From the NCBI GenBank assembly GCA_014534415.1, contig JACVRM010000002.1, positions 1-34,487 on the forward strand: a DNA stretch of 34,487 nucleotides. Direction: 5' to 3'. Made by a program: the position numbers and the translations under genes. Below are positions 8,166 through 17,531 of this stretch, piece by piece. The stretch is from Thermoleophilia bacterium (GTDB lineage: Bacteria > Actinomycetota > Thermoleophilia > Gaiellales > Gaiellaceae). Each line of letters opens with the position of its first letter. Position 1 is the first letter of the stretch. The notes below the pieces were generated by a model that worked only from the letters and a program-made list of their open reading frames with translations, did no database searches and was not told where the DNA came from.

Positions 8166-9455
8166 GTGCGGTTCGTGGCGCCGGCGAGCTCCGTCGTCGG
8201 GCACATCGGCCTGCCCGGCGACAAGTCCATCTCGCACCGCGCCGTGCTGCTCGCGGCCGTCGCAGACGGGGAGACGCGCATTCGCGGCTTCGGGCGCTCG
8301 CTCGACACGGAAGCGACGGTTGCTGCGGTGCGGGTGCTCGGCGTCGGCGTGGACGAGCCGGCGCCGGATGAGCTCGTCGTCCACGGCGTGGGACTGCGCG
8401 GGCTGCGCGTGCCCGCGGGCCCGATCGACTGTGGCAACTCAGGAACGCTCATGCGGCTGCTCGCGGGCCTGCTCGCCGGGCACGGCGGCCGCTTCGAGCT
8501 GACCGGCGACGCTTCGCTGCGCGCGCGGCCGATGGACCGGGTCGCCGACCCGCTCGGCGCGATGGGCGCACGCGTGGAGACGACTGCCGGCGGCGCTCCG
8601 CTCGCCGTGGAGGGCGGAGAGCTGCGCGGTGTCGAGCACGAGCTCCCGGTGGCGAGCGCTCAGGTCAAGTCGGCGCTGCTGCTCGCCGGGCTGTACGCCG
8701 ACAGGCCGACCGCGGTCGTCGAGCCGCACAGCACCCGGGATCACACCGAGATCCTGCTGCGTCACGCCGGCGCGCACGTCGCGCGGCGCGGCCGCCGGGT
8801 CGACGTGCGGCCGACGGAGCGGCTCTCGCTCGGCGAGGTGACGGTGCCGGGCGATCTGTCGAGCGCGGCGCCGTTCCTGGCCGCCGCCATTCTGCTCGCC
8901 GGCTCCGAGCTGACCGTCCATGAGGTCGGCCTCAACCCGACGAGGACCGGCTTCGTCGACGTGCTCGCCCGGATGGGCGCCCGGCTGACGGTGCTCCACC
9001 GGCGGCGCGCCGGCGGCGAGCCGCTCGGCGACCTCGACACGCGCTCGAGCGAGCTCGTCGCCACGCGCGTCACGCCGCGAGAAGTGCCGCGGCTCGTGGA
9101 CGAGCTACCGCTCGTCGCACTCGTGGCCGGCCTCGCGCGCGGCACGACGACGGTGCGCGGCGCGGGCGAGCTCCGTCTCAAGGAGACGGACCGTGTCGAG
9201 GCGGTGACCGGGGCGCTCCGCCCGCTCGGGATCCACATCCTGCCTGCCGACGAGGGGTTTCGCGTACGCGGCGTGCCCACGCGGCCGCGCGGAGGCGGCG
9301 TCGTCCGGGCTCGCGGCGACCACCGCGTGGCGATGCTCGGCGGCGTCGCCGGGCTCGTGTCCCGGGAGGGCGTGCGCATCGAGGACGACGAGGCCGTCGC
9401 CGTAAGCTTCCCTGGATTCTTCGATCTCCTCGAAGCTGTCGCTCAACGGAGCTGA
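8166..9455 (+). CDS. aroA: 3-phosphoshikimate 1-carboxyvinyltransferase (EPSP synthase)
   Basis: GLPGDKSISHRAVLLAAVADGET, DCGNSGTLMRLLAG, RLKETDRVEAV, DHRVAM. Confidence 0.96.
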   Translation: MRFVAPASSVVGHIGLPGDKSISHRAVLLAAVADGETRIRGFGRSLDTEATVAAVRVLGVGVDEPAPDELVVHGVGLRGLRVPAGPIDCGNSGTLMRLLAGLLAGHGGRFELTGDASLRARPMDRVADPLGAMGARVETTAGGAPLAVEGGELRGVEHELPVASAQVKSALLLAGLYADRPTAVVEPHSTRDHTEILLRHAGAHVARRGRRVDVRPTERLSLGEVTVPGDLSSAAPFLAAAILLAGSELTVHEVGLNPTRTGFVDVLARMGARLTVLHRRRAGGEPLGDLDTRSSELVATRVTPREVPRLVDELPLVALVAGLARGTTTVRGAGELRLKETDRVEAVTGALRPLGIHILPADEGFRVRGVPTRPRGGGVVRARGDHRVAMLGGVAGLVSREGVRIEDDEAVAVSFPGFFDLLEAVAQRS

Positions 9456-9569
9456 GCGCGACCTGCGAGGAAATCGATAGGCAATGAGTGACGACCACCT
9501 GAGAGCAACGGGACAGTGCGCCTGCCGACCCCGCCGTCGCGCCGGCGCTCGGGCCGAGGGCGCGAGACC

Positions 9570-10202
9570 GTGATCGTCGCGATCGACGGGCCGGCCGGCG
9601 CAGGCAAGAGCACGGCCGCACGCCGCCTCGCCGAGCGCCTGGGGTTTCGCTACCTGGACACGGGCGCGATGTACCGGGCGCTGACCTGGCTGGCCCGCCA
9701 GCGAGGCGTGGCGGACGACGACGGTGCGGCGCTGGCCGATCTGGCCCGTAGGCATCCGATCGAGCTCGAGTCCGGCGGCGTCGTGCGGATCGCCGGGACG
9801 GACGTCACGGAGGCGATCCGCAGCGCCGAGATCGACCGCGCCGTTCCGGTGGTCGCGCGCCAGCCGGGCGTCCGCGAGGTCATGCGCCGGCGACAGCGGG
9901 AGCTCGCCGACGCAGGCGACGCCGTGATCGAGGGCCGCGACATCGGCACAGTCGTCGTGCCGGACGCGGAGGTCAAGGTGTACTTCGTGGCCAACACGCG
10001 CGTTCGCGCGTGGCGGCGGCAGGCGGAGCGGCCCGAGATCGGCTCCGACGCGCTCGTCACCGACCTGCGGCTGCGCGACGAGAGCGACGCCGAGCGGACG
10101 CTGAAGGCCGACGACGCGGTCGAGATCGACACGACGCGGCTGAAGATCGACGAGGTCGTCGCGATCATCGAGGAGCTCGTGCGCGAGCGGCTGCCCGCAT
10201 GA
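9570..10202 (+). CDS. cmk: Cytidylate kinase
   Basis: VIVAIDGPAGAGKSTAARRLAERLGFRYLDTGAMYRALTW; EGRDIGTVVVPDAEVKVYF. Confidence 0.95.
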   Translation: MIVAIDGPAGAGKSTAARRLAERLGFRYLDTGAMYRALTWLARQRGVADDDGAALADLARRHPIELESGGVVRIAGTDVTEAIRSAEIDRAVPVVARQPGVREVMRRRQRELADAGDAVIEGRDIGTVVVPDAEVKVYFVANTRVRAWRRQAERPEIGSDALVTDLRLRDESDAERTLKADDAVEIDTTRLKIDEVVAIIEELVRERLPA

Positions 10203-10876
10203 GGGCCGCCGAGGCTGCCTGGGTTGTCGGTCGCCTGACCCTGGCGCCGGCCGTCAAGGCAACCGCGCTGCTCAGAACCTACGGGCTGGAGCGCGTGCCA
10301 CGCGAAGGCGGGGTCGTGCTCGCGTTCAACCATTTCTCGTGGCTCGATCCGCTCGCGTTCGGCGCCGTCTCGCCGCGGGTCGTCTACTACATGGCGAAGA
10401 TCGAGCTGCACCGCGTGCCGGCGTTGGGTGCCTTGGTGCGCGGCTTCGGCGCGTACTCCGTGCGGCGCGGCGAATCGGATCGTGAGGCGATCCGGCTGTC
10501 GCGTGAGCTGGTTCGGGAAGGCCGCGCGCTCGGCTTCTTCGTCGAGGGAACGCGACAGCGCAGCGGCGTGCCCGGCGAGCCGAAGCCCGGCGCCTCCATG
10601 ATCGCGCTGCAGGAGCGCGTGCCGGTCGTGCCGGCCGCGATCCACGGGAGCCAGTTCTGGCGAGTCGGCAACTTCCAGCCCGTGTCGATCGCGTGGGGGG
10701 AGCCGCTGCACTTCGACGGCCTCGCCGCCAACGCGCGCGGCTACCGCGAGGCGTCGGCCGAGATCGGCCGCTCGATCCGCACGCTCTGGGACTTCCTCGT
10801 CGACATGCACGAGCTCGACCGGCCAGAGGCCACTCCGCCCGCTCTCGCGGGCGGAGTGGTTAGACCGAAAGCGTGA
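10199..10876 (+). CDS. plsC: 1-acyl-sn-glycerol-3-phosphate acyltransferase (PlsC family)
   Basis: [13 protein letters not shown] (NHxxxxD-type) and [11 protein letters not shown] motifs; ATGA overlap with cmk. Confidence 0.88.
   Translation: MRAAEAAWVVGRLTLAPAVKATALLRTYGLERVPREGGVVLAFNHFSWLDPLAFGAVSPRVVYYMAKIELHRVPALGALVRGFGAYSVRRGESDREAIRLSRELVREGRALGFFVEGTRQRSGVPGEPKPGASMIALQERVPVVPAAIHGSQFWRVGNFQPVSIAWGEPLHFDGLAANARGYREASAEIGRSIRTLWDFLVDMHELDRPEATPPALAGGVVRPKA
10830..10859 (+). promoter_or_regulatory. Perfect 13-bp stem-loop in the plsC 3' end
   Basis: CCACTCCGCCCGC-TCTC-GCGGGCGGAGTGG. Confidence 0.7.
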
Positions 10877-12222
10877 GCGAGGATTCCAGCCATCCTGCTA
10901 ACCAGGCTCTCGCCACAGGCGAGAGCCTGGCGGGAACGGTGGCGGTGGTGGGCTTCCCGAACGTCGGGAAGTCGACGCTCGTGAACCGCCTGACGCAGAC
11001 GCGCGCCGCGGTCGTGCACGAGACGCCCGGCGTGACGCGCGACCGCAAGGAGCTCGTCTGCGAGTGGGCCGGGCAGCGCTTCCTGCTCGTGGACACCGGG
11101 GGCGTCGACATCGCCGACCCGTCGCCGATCACGCGAGGGGTCGCCGACCAGGCGCGCGCGGCGGTCGCCGAGGCCGACCTGGTGCTGTTCGTGCTCGACG
11201 CGCGCGCCGGCCTCACGCCCGGCGACGAGGAGATCGCAGCGATCCTGCGCAGCTCTCGCAAACCGGTGCTCGTGCTGGCGAACAAGATCGACGATCCAGC
11301 GCAGGACGCGCTCGCGCTCGAGTTCCACCGGCTCGGGCTCGGAGACCCAGTGCCGCTCTCCGCGCTCCACGGCCACGGCACCGGCGACCTGCTCGACGAG
11401 ATCGTCGAGCTGCTGCCGGGGCGCGGCCGCCCGGCGGTCGGCGACGAGGCGATCCGTGTGGCGATCCTCGGCCGGCCGAACGTCGGCAAGTCGAGCCTGC
11501 TGAACGCGCTCGTCGGCCAGGAGCGCGTGCTCGTCTCCGAGGTCCCGGGGACGACCCGCGACGCGATCGACACGGTGCTGGAGCGCGACGGGCGCACCTT
11601 CGTGCTCGTCGACACGGCCGGCCTGCGGCGGAAGCGCCGGCAACGCCAGGGGATCGAGTACTACTCGGAGTTGCGCGCGCTCCAGGCAGCCGACCGGGCC
11701 GACGTCGCGCTCGTGCTGGTGGACGCCGCGGAGGGCCTCGTGGAGCAGGACGTGGCCGTGGCCGAGACCGCGCGAAAGGCGCAGTGCTCGACGCTGGTCG
11801 TCCTCTCCAAGTGGGACGTCGGCACGGTCGAGATCGACGAGATCCGCGCCGAGCTCCGGCGTCGGCTGCGGCAGCGCCCGCCGCTCGTCGCAGTCTCGGC
11901 GAGGACCGGCCGCGGGATCGGCCGCCTGCTCGAGCGGGTGGTCGAGCAGTACGAGAAGCACTCGGCCCGGATTCCGACGCCGGAGCTGAACCGCTTCCTG
12001 GGGGAGCTGCGGCAGGCGCGTCAGCCGCCGTCGCGCAACGGAAAGCGGCTCAACCTCCTGTACGGCACGCAGGTGCACGCGCGGCCGCCACGGATCCGGA
12101 TCTTCGTGAACGACCCGAGCCTGCTGACGCGCGACTACGGCTACTGGGTCGAGAACCAGCTGCGCGAGCGCTTCCAGCTTGCCGGTATCCCGGTCGCGAT
12201 CGATTTCGTGCGACGCAGCTGA
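10873..12222 (+). CDS. der: GTPase Der (EngA), tandem GTPase domains
   Basis: Two G1 motifs ([30 protein letters not shown]), two NKxD/SKWD motifs, C-terminal KH-like domain. GTG start overlaps the plsC stop (GTGA). Confidence 0.96.
   Translation: MSEDSSHPANQALATGESLAGTVAVVGFPNVGKSTLVNRLTQTRAAVVHETPGVTRDRKELVCEWAGQRFLLVDTGGVDIADPSPITRGVADQARAAVAEADLVLFVLDARAGLTPGDEEIAAILRSSRKPVLVLANKIDDPAQDALALEFHRLGLGDPVPLSALHGHGTGDLLDEIVELLPGRGRPAVGDEAIRVAILGRPNVGKSSLLNALVGQERVLVSEVPGTTRDAIDTVLERDGRTFVLVDTAGLRRKRRQRQGIEYYSELRALQAADRADVALVLVDAAEGLVEQDVAVAETARKAQCSTLVVLSKWDVGTVEIDEIRAELRRRLRQRPPLVAVSARTGRGIGRLLERVVEQYEKHSARIPTPELNRFLGELRQARQPPSRNGKRLNLLYGTQVHARPPRIRIFVNDPSLLTRDYGYWVENQLRERFQLAGIPVAIDFVRRS
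10902..10930 (+). promoter_or_regulatory. Perfect 13-bp stem-loop in the der 5' end
   Basis: CCAGGCTCTCGCC-ACA-GGCGAGAGCCTGG. Confidence 0.7.
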
Positions 12223-12236
12223 GCGGACGCGTCCGC
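12223..12236. repeat. 14-bp perfect palindrome directly after the der stop codon
   Basis: GCGGACGCGTCCGC, starting one base after TGA. Confidence 0.6.
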
Positions 12237-12368
12237 GTCCGACGCGGGTGCCGTCCGACGTCGGCTGTAGCTTCTGTCTCAAGCATCGGCCGGTTCGAGC
12301 CGATGCAAGCGGCGATGAACAGGCGGCTCCAGACGACGGGCAACCAGGGCGCGAACGGGAGGTTTGCG

Positions 12369-12482
12369 ATGGAGATCGGCGAGCCCGAGACCGAGCGCGA
12401 GATCGAGATCTTCCCGCTCGAGGAGCCGGTGCCCGACGCAGTGCCCGTCGAGGTGCCGGCGGAGGAGCTCGAACCGGCGTGA
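12369..12482 (+). CDS. Small acidic proline/glutamate-rich protein (37 aa)
   Basis: MEIGEPETEREIEIFPLEEPVPDAVPVEVPAEELEPA; GGGAGG RBS 5-10 nt upstream; GTGA overlap with the next gene. Confidence 0.6.
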   Translation: MEIGEPETEREIEIFPLEEPVPDAVPVEVPAEELEPA

Positions 12483-12949
12483 CGCCGGGCGGCGAGACGT
12501 TCAGCGAGCCGCTGCTCGGGTGGCGGCTGTGGCACGTCCGGCCGCACGCCGACGGCTACCGGCTCGAGTCGTTCACCCGCCATCACGTGAGCTGGCCGGC
12601 GCAGCGGCGGCTGGAGGCCGGGTGCCCGGTGCACGGCCGCGAGGCGCCGTCCGGCGCGCACGAGTGCGGTATCTACGCGTTTCGCACGCGGGAGCTCGCC
12701 GAGACGTTGCTTCGGCGGTACACCGGCGTCCGGCAGTGCTACGCATCCCAGACCGCGGAGCTACCGCCGGCCCGGCCCGGGCGTCCACTCGCGCTGGGCA
12801 CGGTCTCGCTTTGGGGCCGCGTGCTCGTCCGCGAGCACGGTTTTCGAGCGCAGTACGCGTATCCGTACGCGCTCGAGCTGCTGGGCGGCGACGCCGAAAT
12901 CGCGCGCGCGCTGCGCGGCTTGTACGCGGTCGACGTGCTCGAGAGATAG
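12479..12949 (+). CDS. Uncharacterised protein with a Cys/His cluster
   Basis: GWRLWHVRPHADGYRLESFTRHHVSWP, CPVHGREAPSGAHECGIYAF, VSLWGRVLVREHGFRAQYAYPYAL; coupled to the upstream acidic ORF. Confidence 0.75.
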   Translation: MTPGGETFSEPLLGWRLWHVRPHADGYRLESFTRHHVSWPAQRRLEAGCPVHGREAPSGAHECGIYAFRTRELAETLLRRYTGVRQCYASQTAELPPARPGRPLALGTVSLWGRVLVREHGFRAQYAYPYALELLGGDAEIARALRGLYAVDVLER

Positions 12950-12987
12950 CAGCACCGCCGCTCGCCGCCGAGCGGCCTGAGCTCGAG

Positions 12988-13048
12988 TTCGCAAAGAGCG
13001 CCAATCCGTTCCCGCTTGACTTCGCAACGAGCGAGTTTTTTAGTTGCG
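12988..13048. promoter_or_regulatory. Putative glpF promoter with operator-like repeats
   Basis: Direct repeats TTCGCAAAGAGCG (12988-13000) and TTCGCAACGAGCG (13021-13033); TTGACT (13016-13021)-N17-TTTAGT (13039-13044); inverted repeat CGCAAC (13023-13028)/GTTGCG (13043-13048). Confidence 0.5.
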
Positions 13049-13105
13049 CACCGGCCTCGTTTCTCTGGGCGCGGTCATTGGGCGAGTGTCGACCAAGGAG
13101 GTGCG

Positions 13106-13906
13106 ATGGAGATCTTCACGTCCGAGCTGATCGGGACGGGCATCCTGATCCTGTTCGGAGACGGTGTCGTGGCTGCGGTCCTGCTCGCGCGCTCGAAGGC
13201 CGAGAACGCGGGCTGGATCGTGATCACGTTCGGCTGGGCGATGGCGGTCGCGATGGCGGTCTACGCCGTCGGGCAGTTCAGCGGCGCGCACATCAACCCA
13301 GCGGTGACGATCAGCTTCGCGCTGACGGACTCCTTCGGCGTGGGCTGGGATGACGTTCCCAAGTACCTGCTCGGTCAATTCACCGGCGCCTTCCTCGGGG
13401 CGGTGCTCGTCTTCCTGGCGTACTTCCTGCACTGGCGCGAGACGGACGATCCGGGCCTGAAGCTGGCCGTGTTCTCGACGGGGCCCGCCATTCGCAACTA
13501 TCCGGCGAACCTCGTCACCGAGATCATCGGCACGTTCGCCCTCGTGTTCGGCGTCCTTGCGATCGTCGGCCACTTCGCGGAGGACGTGATCGGTGACGCG
13601 GCCCTGACGAGCGCTCTCGGTGCGGCGTTCCCGCCGCTGCTGATCGGCCTGCTCGTATTCGTGATCGGGCTCTCGCTCGGAGGACCGACCGGCTACGCGA
13701 TCAACCCGGCCCGCGACCTCGGGCCGCGCATCGCGCATGCCGTTCTGCCGATTCCCGGCAAGGGGACGTCGGACTGGGAGTACGCGTGGGTTCCGGTCGT
13801 CGGCCCGATCGTCGGTGGGTCGCTCGGCGCGATCGCGTACCACCTGCTCTTCGCTCCCGGCGCCGGAAACCTCGAGGTACTTCGTGCGGTAGTGCCGTTC
13901 GTCTAG
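13106..13906 (+). CDS. glpF: MIP-family glycerol facilitator/aquaporin
   Basis: Two NPA motifs (SGAHINPAVTIS, GYAINPARDLGPR), six TM segments; AAGGAGG RBS. Confidence 0.93.
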   Translation: MEIFTSELIGTGILILFGDGVVAAVLLARSKAENAGWIVITFGWAMAVAMAVYAVGQFSGAHINPAVTISFALTDSFGVGWDDVPKYLLGQFTGAFLGAVLVFLAYFLHWRETDDPGLKLAVFSTGPAIRNYPANLVTEIIGTFALVFGVLAIVGHFAEDVIGDAALTSALGAAFPPLLIGLLVFVIGLSLGGPTGYAINPARDLGPRIAHAVLPIPGKGTSDWEYAWVPVVGPIVGGSLGAIAYHLLFAPGAGNLEVLRAVVPFV

Positions 13907-13922
13907 CGAAAGGAGGTGAGTC

Positions 13923-14924
<1,002 letters not shown>

Positions 14925-14928
14925 CGGC

Positions 14929-15591
14929 GTGACGGTCTCGTACGACGACGTCCTGCGGTGGATCCAGACGTTCGCCGCGACGATGGCGGAGCAGAGGCAG
15001 TACCTGACCCGCCTCGACTCGGCGATCGGCGACGCGGACCACGGCATCAACATGGACCGCGGCATGCAGGCCGCGCTGGCGAAGGTCGACGGCCTGGCGG
15101 ACGGCGACATCGGCGCGCTCCTGAAGACGGTCGGCATGGCGCTCGTTTCGACGGTCGGCGGGGCCGGAGGCCCGCTCTACGGGACGCTCTTCCTGCAGAT
15201 GGGAATGGCTACCACCAACAAGAGCGAGCTCGGCCCCGACGACTGGCGTGCGGCGCTCGACGCGGGTCTGCAAGGCGTCCAGATGCGCGGCAAGGCCGAA
15301 CCCGGCGACAAGACGATGGTGGACGCGCTGACGCCGGCGCGGGACGCGCTCTCGGCGGCGGTCGCCGACGGTGCCTCGTTCGACGAGGCGCTGCGGCGCT
15401 CCGCCGCTGCGGCGGAGGACGGCATGCAGGCCACGATCCCGCTCGTCGCCAGGAAGGGCCGCGCGAGCTACCTGGGCGAGCGCAGCGCCGGCCACCAGGA
15501 CCCCGGCGCGACGTCGTCGTACCTGCTGCTCAGGACTGCGGCCGACACATGGGGCGGTGCTGCCGCCCCGACCGATAAGGAGGAGAGCTGA
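14929..15591 (+). CDS. dhaL: Dihydroxyacetone kinase subunit DhaL
   Basis: [45 protein letters not shown]. Start 14917 also possible. Confidence 0.94.
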   Translation: MTVSYDDVLRWIQTFAATMAEQRQYLTRLDSAIGDADHGINMDRGMQAALAKVDGLADGDIGALLKTVGMALVSTVGGAGGPLYGTLFLQMGMATTNKSELGPDDWRAALDAGLQGVQMRGKAEPGDKTMVDALTPARDALSAAVADGASFDEALRRSAAAAEDGMQATIPLVARKGRASYLGERSAGHQDPGATSSYLLLRTAADTWGGAAAPTDKEES

Positions 15592-17087
15592 TGGCGGACT
15601 ACGTAGGCGCGCTCGACCAGGGCACCACGAGCACGCGCTTCATGATCTTCGACCATTCCGGCCAGGTGGTCGCGATCGACCAGAAGGAGCACGAGCAGAT
15701 CTACCCGCGGCCGGGCTGGGTCGAGCACGACCCGCTGGAGATCTGGGAGCGCTCGCAGTCGGTGATTCGCACGGCGCTCGACAAGCAGGGCCTGAAGGCG
15801 AGCGACCTCGCCGCTGTCGGCGTCACGAACCAGCGCGAGACCACGGTCGTCTGGGAGCGTTCGACGGGCAAGCCGGTCTACAACGCGATCGTCTGGCAGG
15901 ACACGCGTACGGACACGTACGTCAACGAGTTCTCGAAGGACGGTGGCCAGGACCGGCTGCGCGCGAAGACCGGCCTGCCGCTCGCCACCTACTTCTCCGG
16001 CCCCAAGGTGAAATGGATCCTCGACAACGTCGAGGGCACCCGGGCGAAGGCCGAGAGCGGTGACCTGCTCTTCGGCAACATCGACACCTGGTGCATCTGG
16101 AACCTGACCGGCGGTCCCAACGGCGGCGTCCACATCACGGACGTGACGAACGCGAGCCGCACGCTGCTCATGGACCTCCAGACGCTCGACTGGGACGACG
16201 AGATTCTCGACCTGATGGGGATTCCGCGCGCGATGCTGCCGGCCATTCGGCCCTCGAGCGAGGTGTACGGCAACGCGGTCGGCGACCTGAACGGCATTCC
16301 CGTGGCCGGCGACCTCGGCGACCAGCAGGCGGCGATCTTCGGACAGACCTGCTTCTCGGTCGGAGAGGCGAAGAACACGTACGGGACGGGCAACTTCCTG
16401 CTCCTCAACACGGGCACCGAGGCGGTCGCGTCGAAGAGCGGCCTGCTCACCACGCTCGGCTACAAGATCGGCGACCAGCCGGCCGTCTACTGCCTCGAGG
16501 GCGCCATCGCCATTACCGGCGCGCTCGTGCAGTGGCTGCGCGACAACATCGGCTTGATCACGCAGTCCGCCGAGATCGAGACGCTGGCGAGCACGGTCAA
16601 GGACAACGGGGGCTGCTACTTCGTGCCCGCGTTCTCGGGCCTGTTCGCGCCGTACTGGCGGAACGATGCCCGCGGCGTGATCGCCGGGCTCACGCGCTAC
16701 GTCAACAAGGGCCACATTGCCCGGGCGGCGCTCGAGGCGACGGCCTGGCAGACGCGCGAGGTCGTGGACGCCATGAACCAGGACTCGGGCGTCGACCTGA
16801 CGTCGCTGAAGGTTGACGGCGGCATGGTCTACAACGAGGTGCTCATGCAGTTCCAGGCCGACGTGCTCGGCGTGCCGGTCATCCGGCCGACCGTCGCCGA
16901 GACGACCTCGCTCGGGGCCGCCTACGCGGCGGGCCTCGCCGTCGGGTTCTGGGCCGAGGTCGAGGACCTGCGCGCCAACTGGGGCAAGGACAAGCAGTGG
17001 GAGCCGCAGCTGGACAAGGCGGAGGTCGAGAAGGAGTACGGCTTCTGGAAGAAGGCCGTCACCCGCACGTTCGACTGGGTGGAATAG
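15591..17087 (+). CDS. glpK: Glycerol kinase
   Basis: [44 protein letters not shown], full-length FGGY kinase. Confidence 0.97.
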   Translation: MADYVGALDQGTTSTRFMIFDHSGQVVAIDQKEHEQIYPRPGWVEHDPLEIWERSQSVIRTALDKQGLKASDLAAVGVTNQRETTVVWERSTGKPVYNAIVWQDTRTDTYVNEFSKDGGQDRLRAKTGLPLATYFSGPKVKWILDNVEGTRAKAESGDLLFGNIDTWCIWNLTGGPNGGVHITDVTNASRTLLMDLQTLDWDDEILDLMGIPRAMLPAIRPSSEVYGNAVGDLNGIPVAGDLGDQQAAIFGQTCFSVGEAKNTYGTGNFLLLNTGTEAVASKSGLLTTLGYKIGDQPAVYCLEGAIAITGALVQWLRDNIGLITQSAEIETLASTVKDNGGCYFVPAFSGLFAPYWRNDARGVIAGLTRYVNKGHIARAALEATAWQTREVVDAMNQDSGVDLTSLKVDGGMVYNEVLMQFQADVLGVPVIRPTVAETTSLGAAYAAGLAVGFWAEVEDLRANWGKDKQWEPQLDKAEVEKEYGFWKKAVTRTFDWVE

Positions 17088-17089
17088 GC

Positions 17090-17118
17090 AGCCATCGCGC
17101 GCTGCGCGCCCGATGGCT
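17090..17118. terminator. Stem-loop after glpK
   Basis: AGCCATCG ... CGATGGCT, GC-rich interior. Confidence 0.4.
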
Positions 17119-17125
17119 AGAGAGG

Positions 17126-17153
17126 GAGAGGGCCGGCGCGAGCCGGCCCTCTC
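17126..17153. terminator. Probable bidirectional terminator between glpK and the convergent repeat gene
   Basis: GAGAGGGCCGGC-GCGA-GCCGGCCCTCTC, perfect 12-bp stem with GNRA-type loop, followed by TTAT. Confidence 0.75.
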
Positions 17154-17175
17154 TTATCGGGCACAGTCCCCGCGA

Positions 17176-17436
17176 TCAGTCGTTCCGCTTGCTCTCGAGA
17201 TTGCGCTCCTGACCCTCGGCGAAGTCGCCCTCTACCTCGAGTTCGGGATGGTGCTCGGCGTGCTCCTGGCCCTTCGCGAACGTGCCTTCGTGCTCGTGCT
17301 CTTCGCCGCGCTCGTGGGCGCGCCGCTCCTGGCCGCGCGCGAAGTCGCCGGACGGCTCCGCTTCCGGGTGGTGCTCCTGGGACTCCTGGCCTTCGGCGAA
17401 CGTGCCCTCGTGCACGTCCTCGTGCTCGGTTGCCAT
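17176..17436 (-). CDS. Small charged repeat protein with four G[TD]FAxGQE motifs (86 aa)
   Basis: MATEHEDVHEGTFAEGQESQEHHPEAEPSGDFARGQERRAHERGEEHEHEGTFAKGQEHAEHHPELEVEGDFAEGQERNLESKRND; AAGGAGG RBS upstream of the ATG. Confidence 0.85.
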   Translation of the reverse strand: MATEHEDVHEGTFAEGQESQEHHPEAEPSGDFARGQERRAHERGEEHEHEGTFAKGQEHAEHHPELEVEGDFAEGQERNLESKRND

Positions 17437-17531
17437 CTTGCCTCCTTAGGCTCGATCTCTCGATAACAGTCGCAGAAACGCCAGCCTCGTCGCTGGTTCG
17501 TCACCCCCGCCGGCGCTGCGATACTCGGGTC

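Noticed and set aside
12283-12306. tRNA-like GGTTCGAGCC segment
   Set aside because: Only a T-loop-like string inside an 8-bp hairpin; no acceptor, D or anticodon arms around it.
17176-17436. Tandem repeats considered as a CRISPR or DNA satellite
   Set aside because: Repeats are at the amino-acid level with diverged codons, in a single RBS-preceded frame; not evenly spaced identical DNA repeats.
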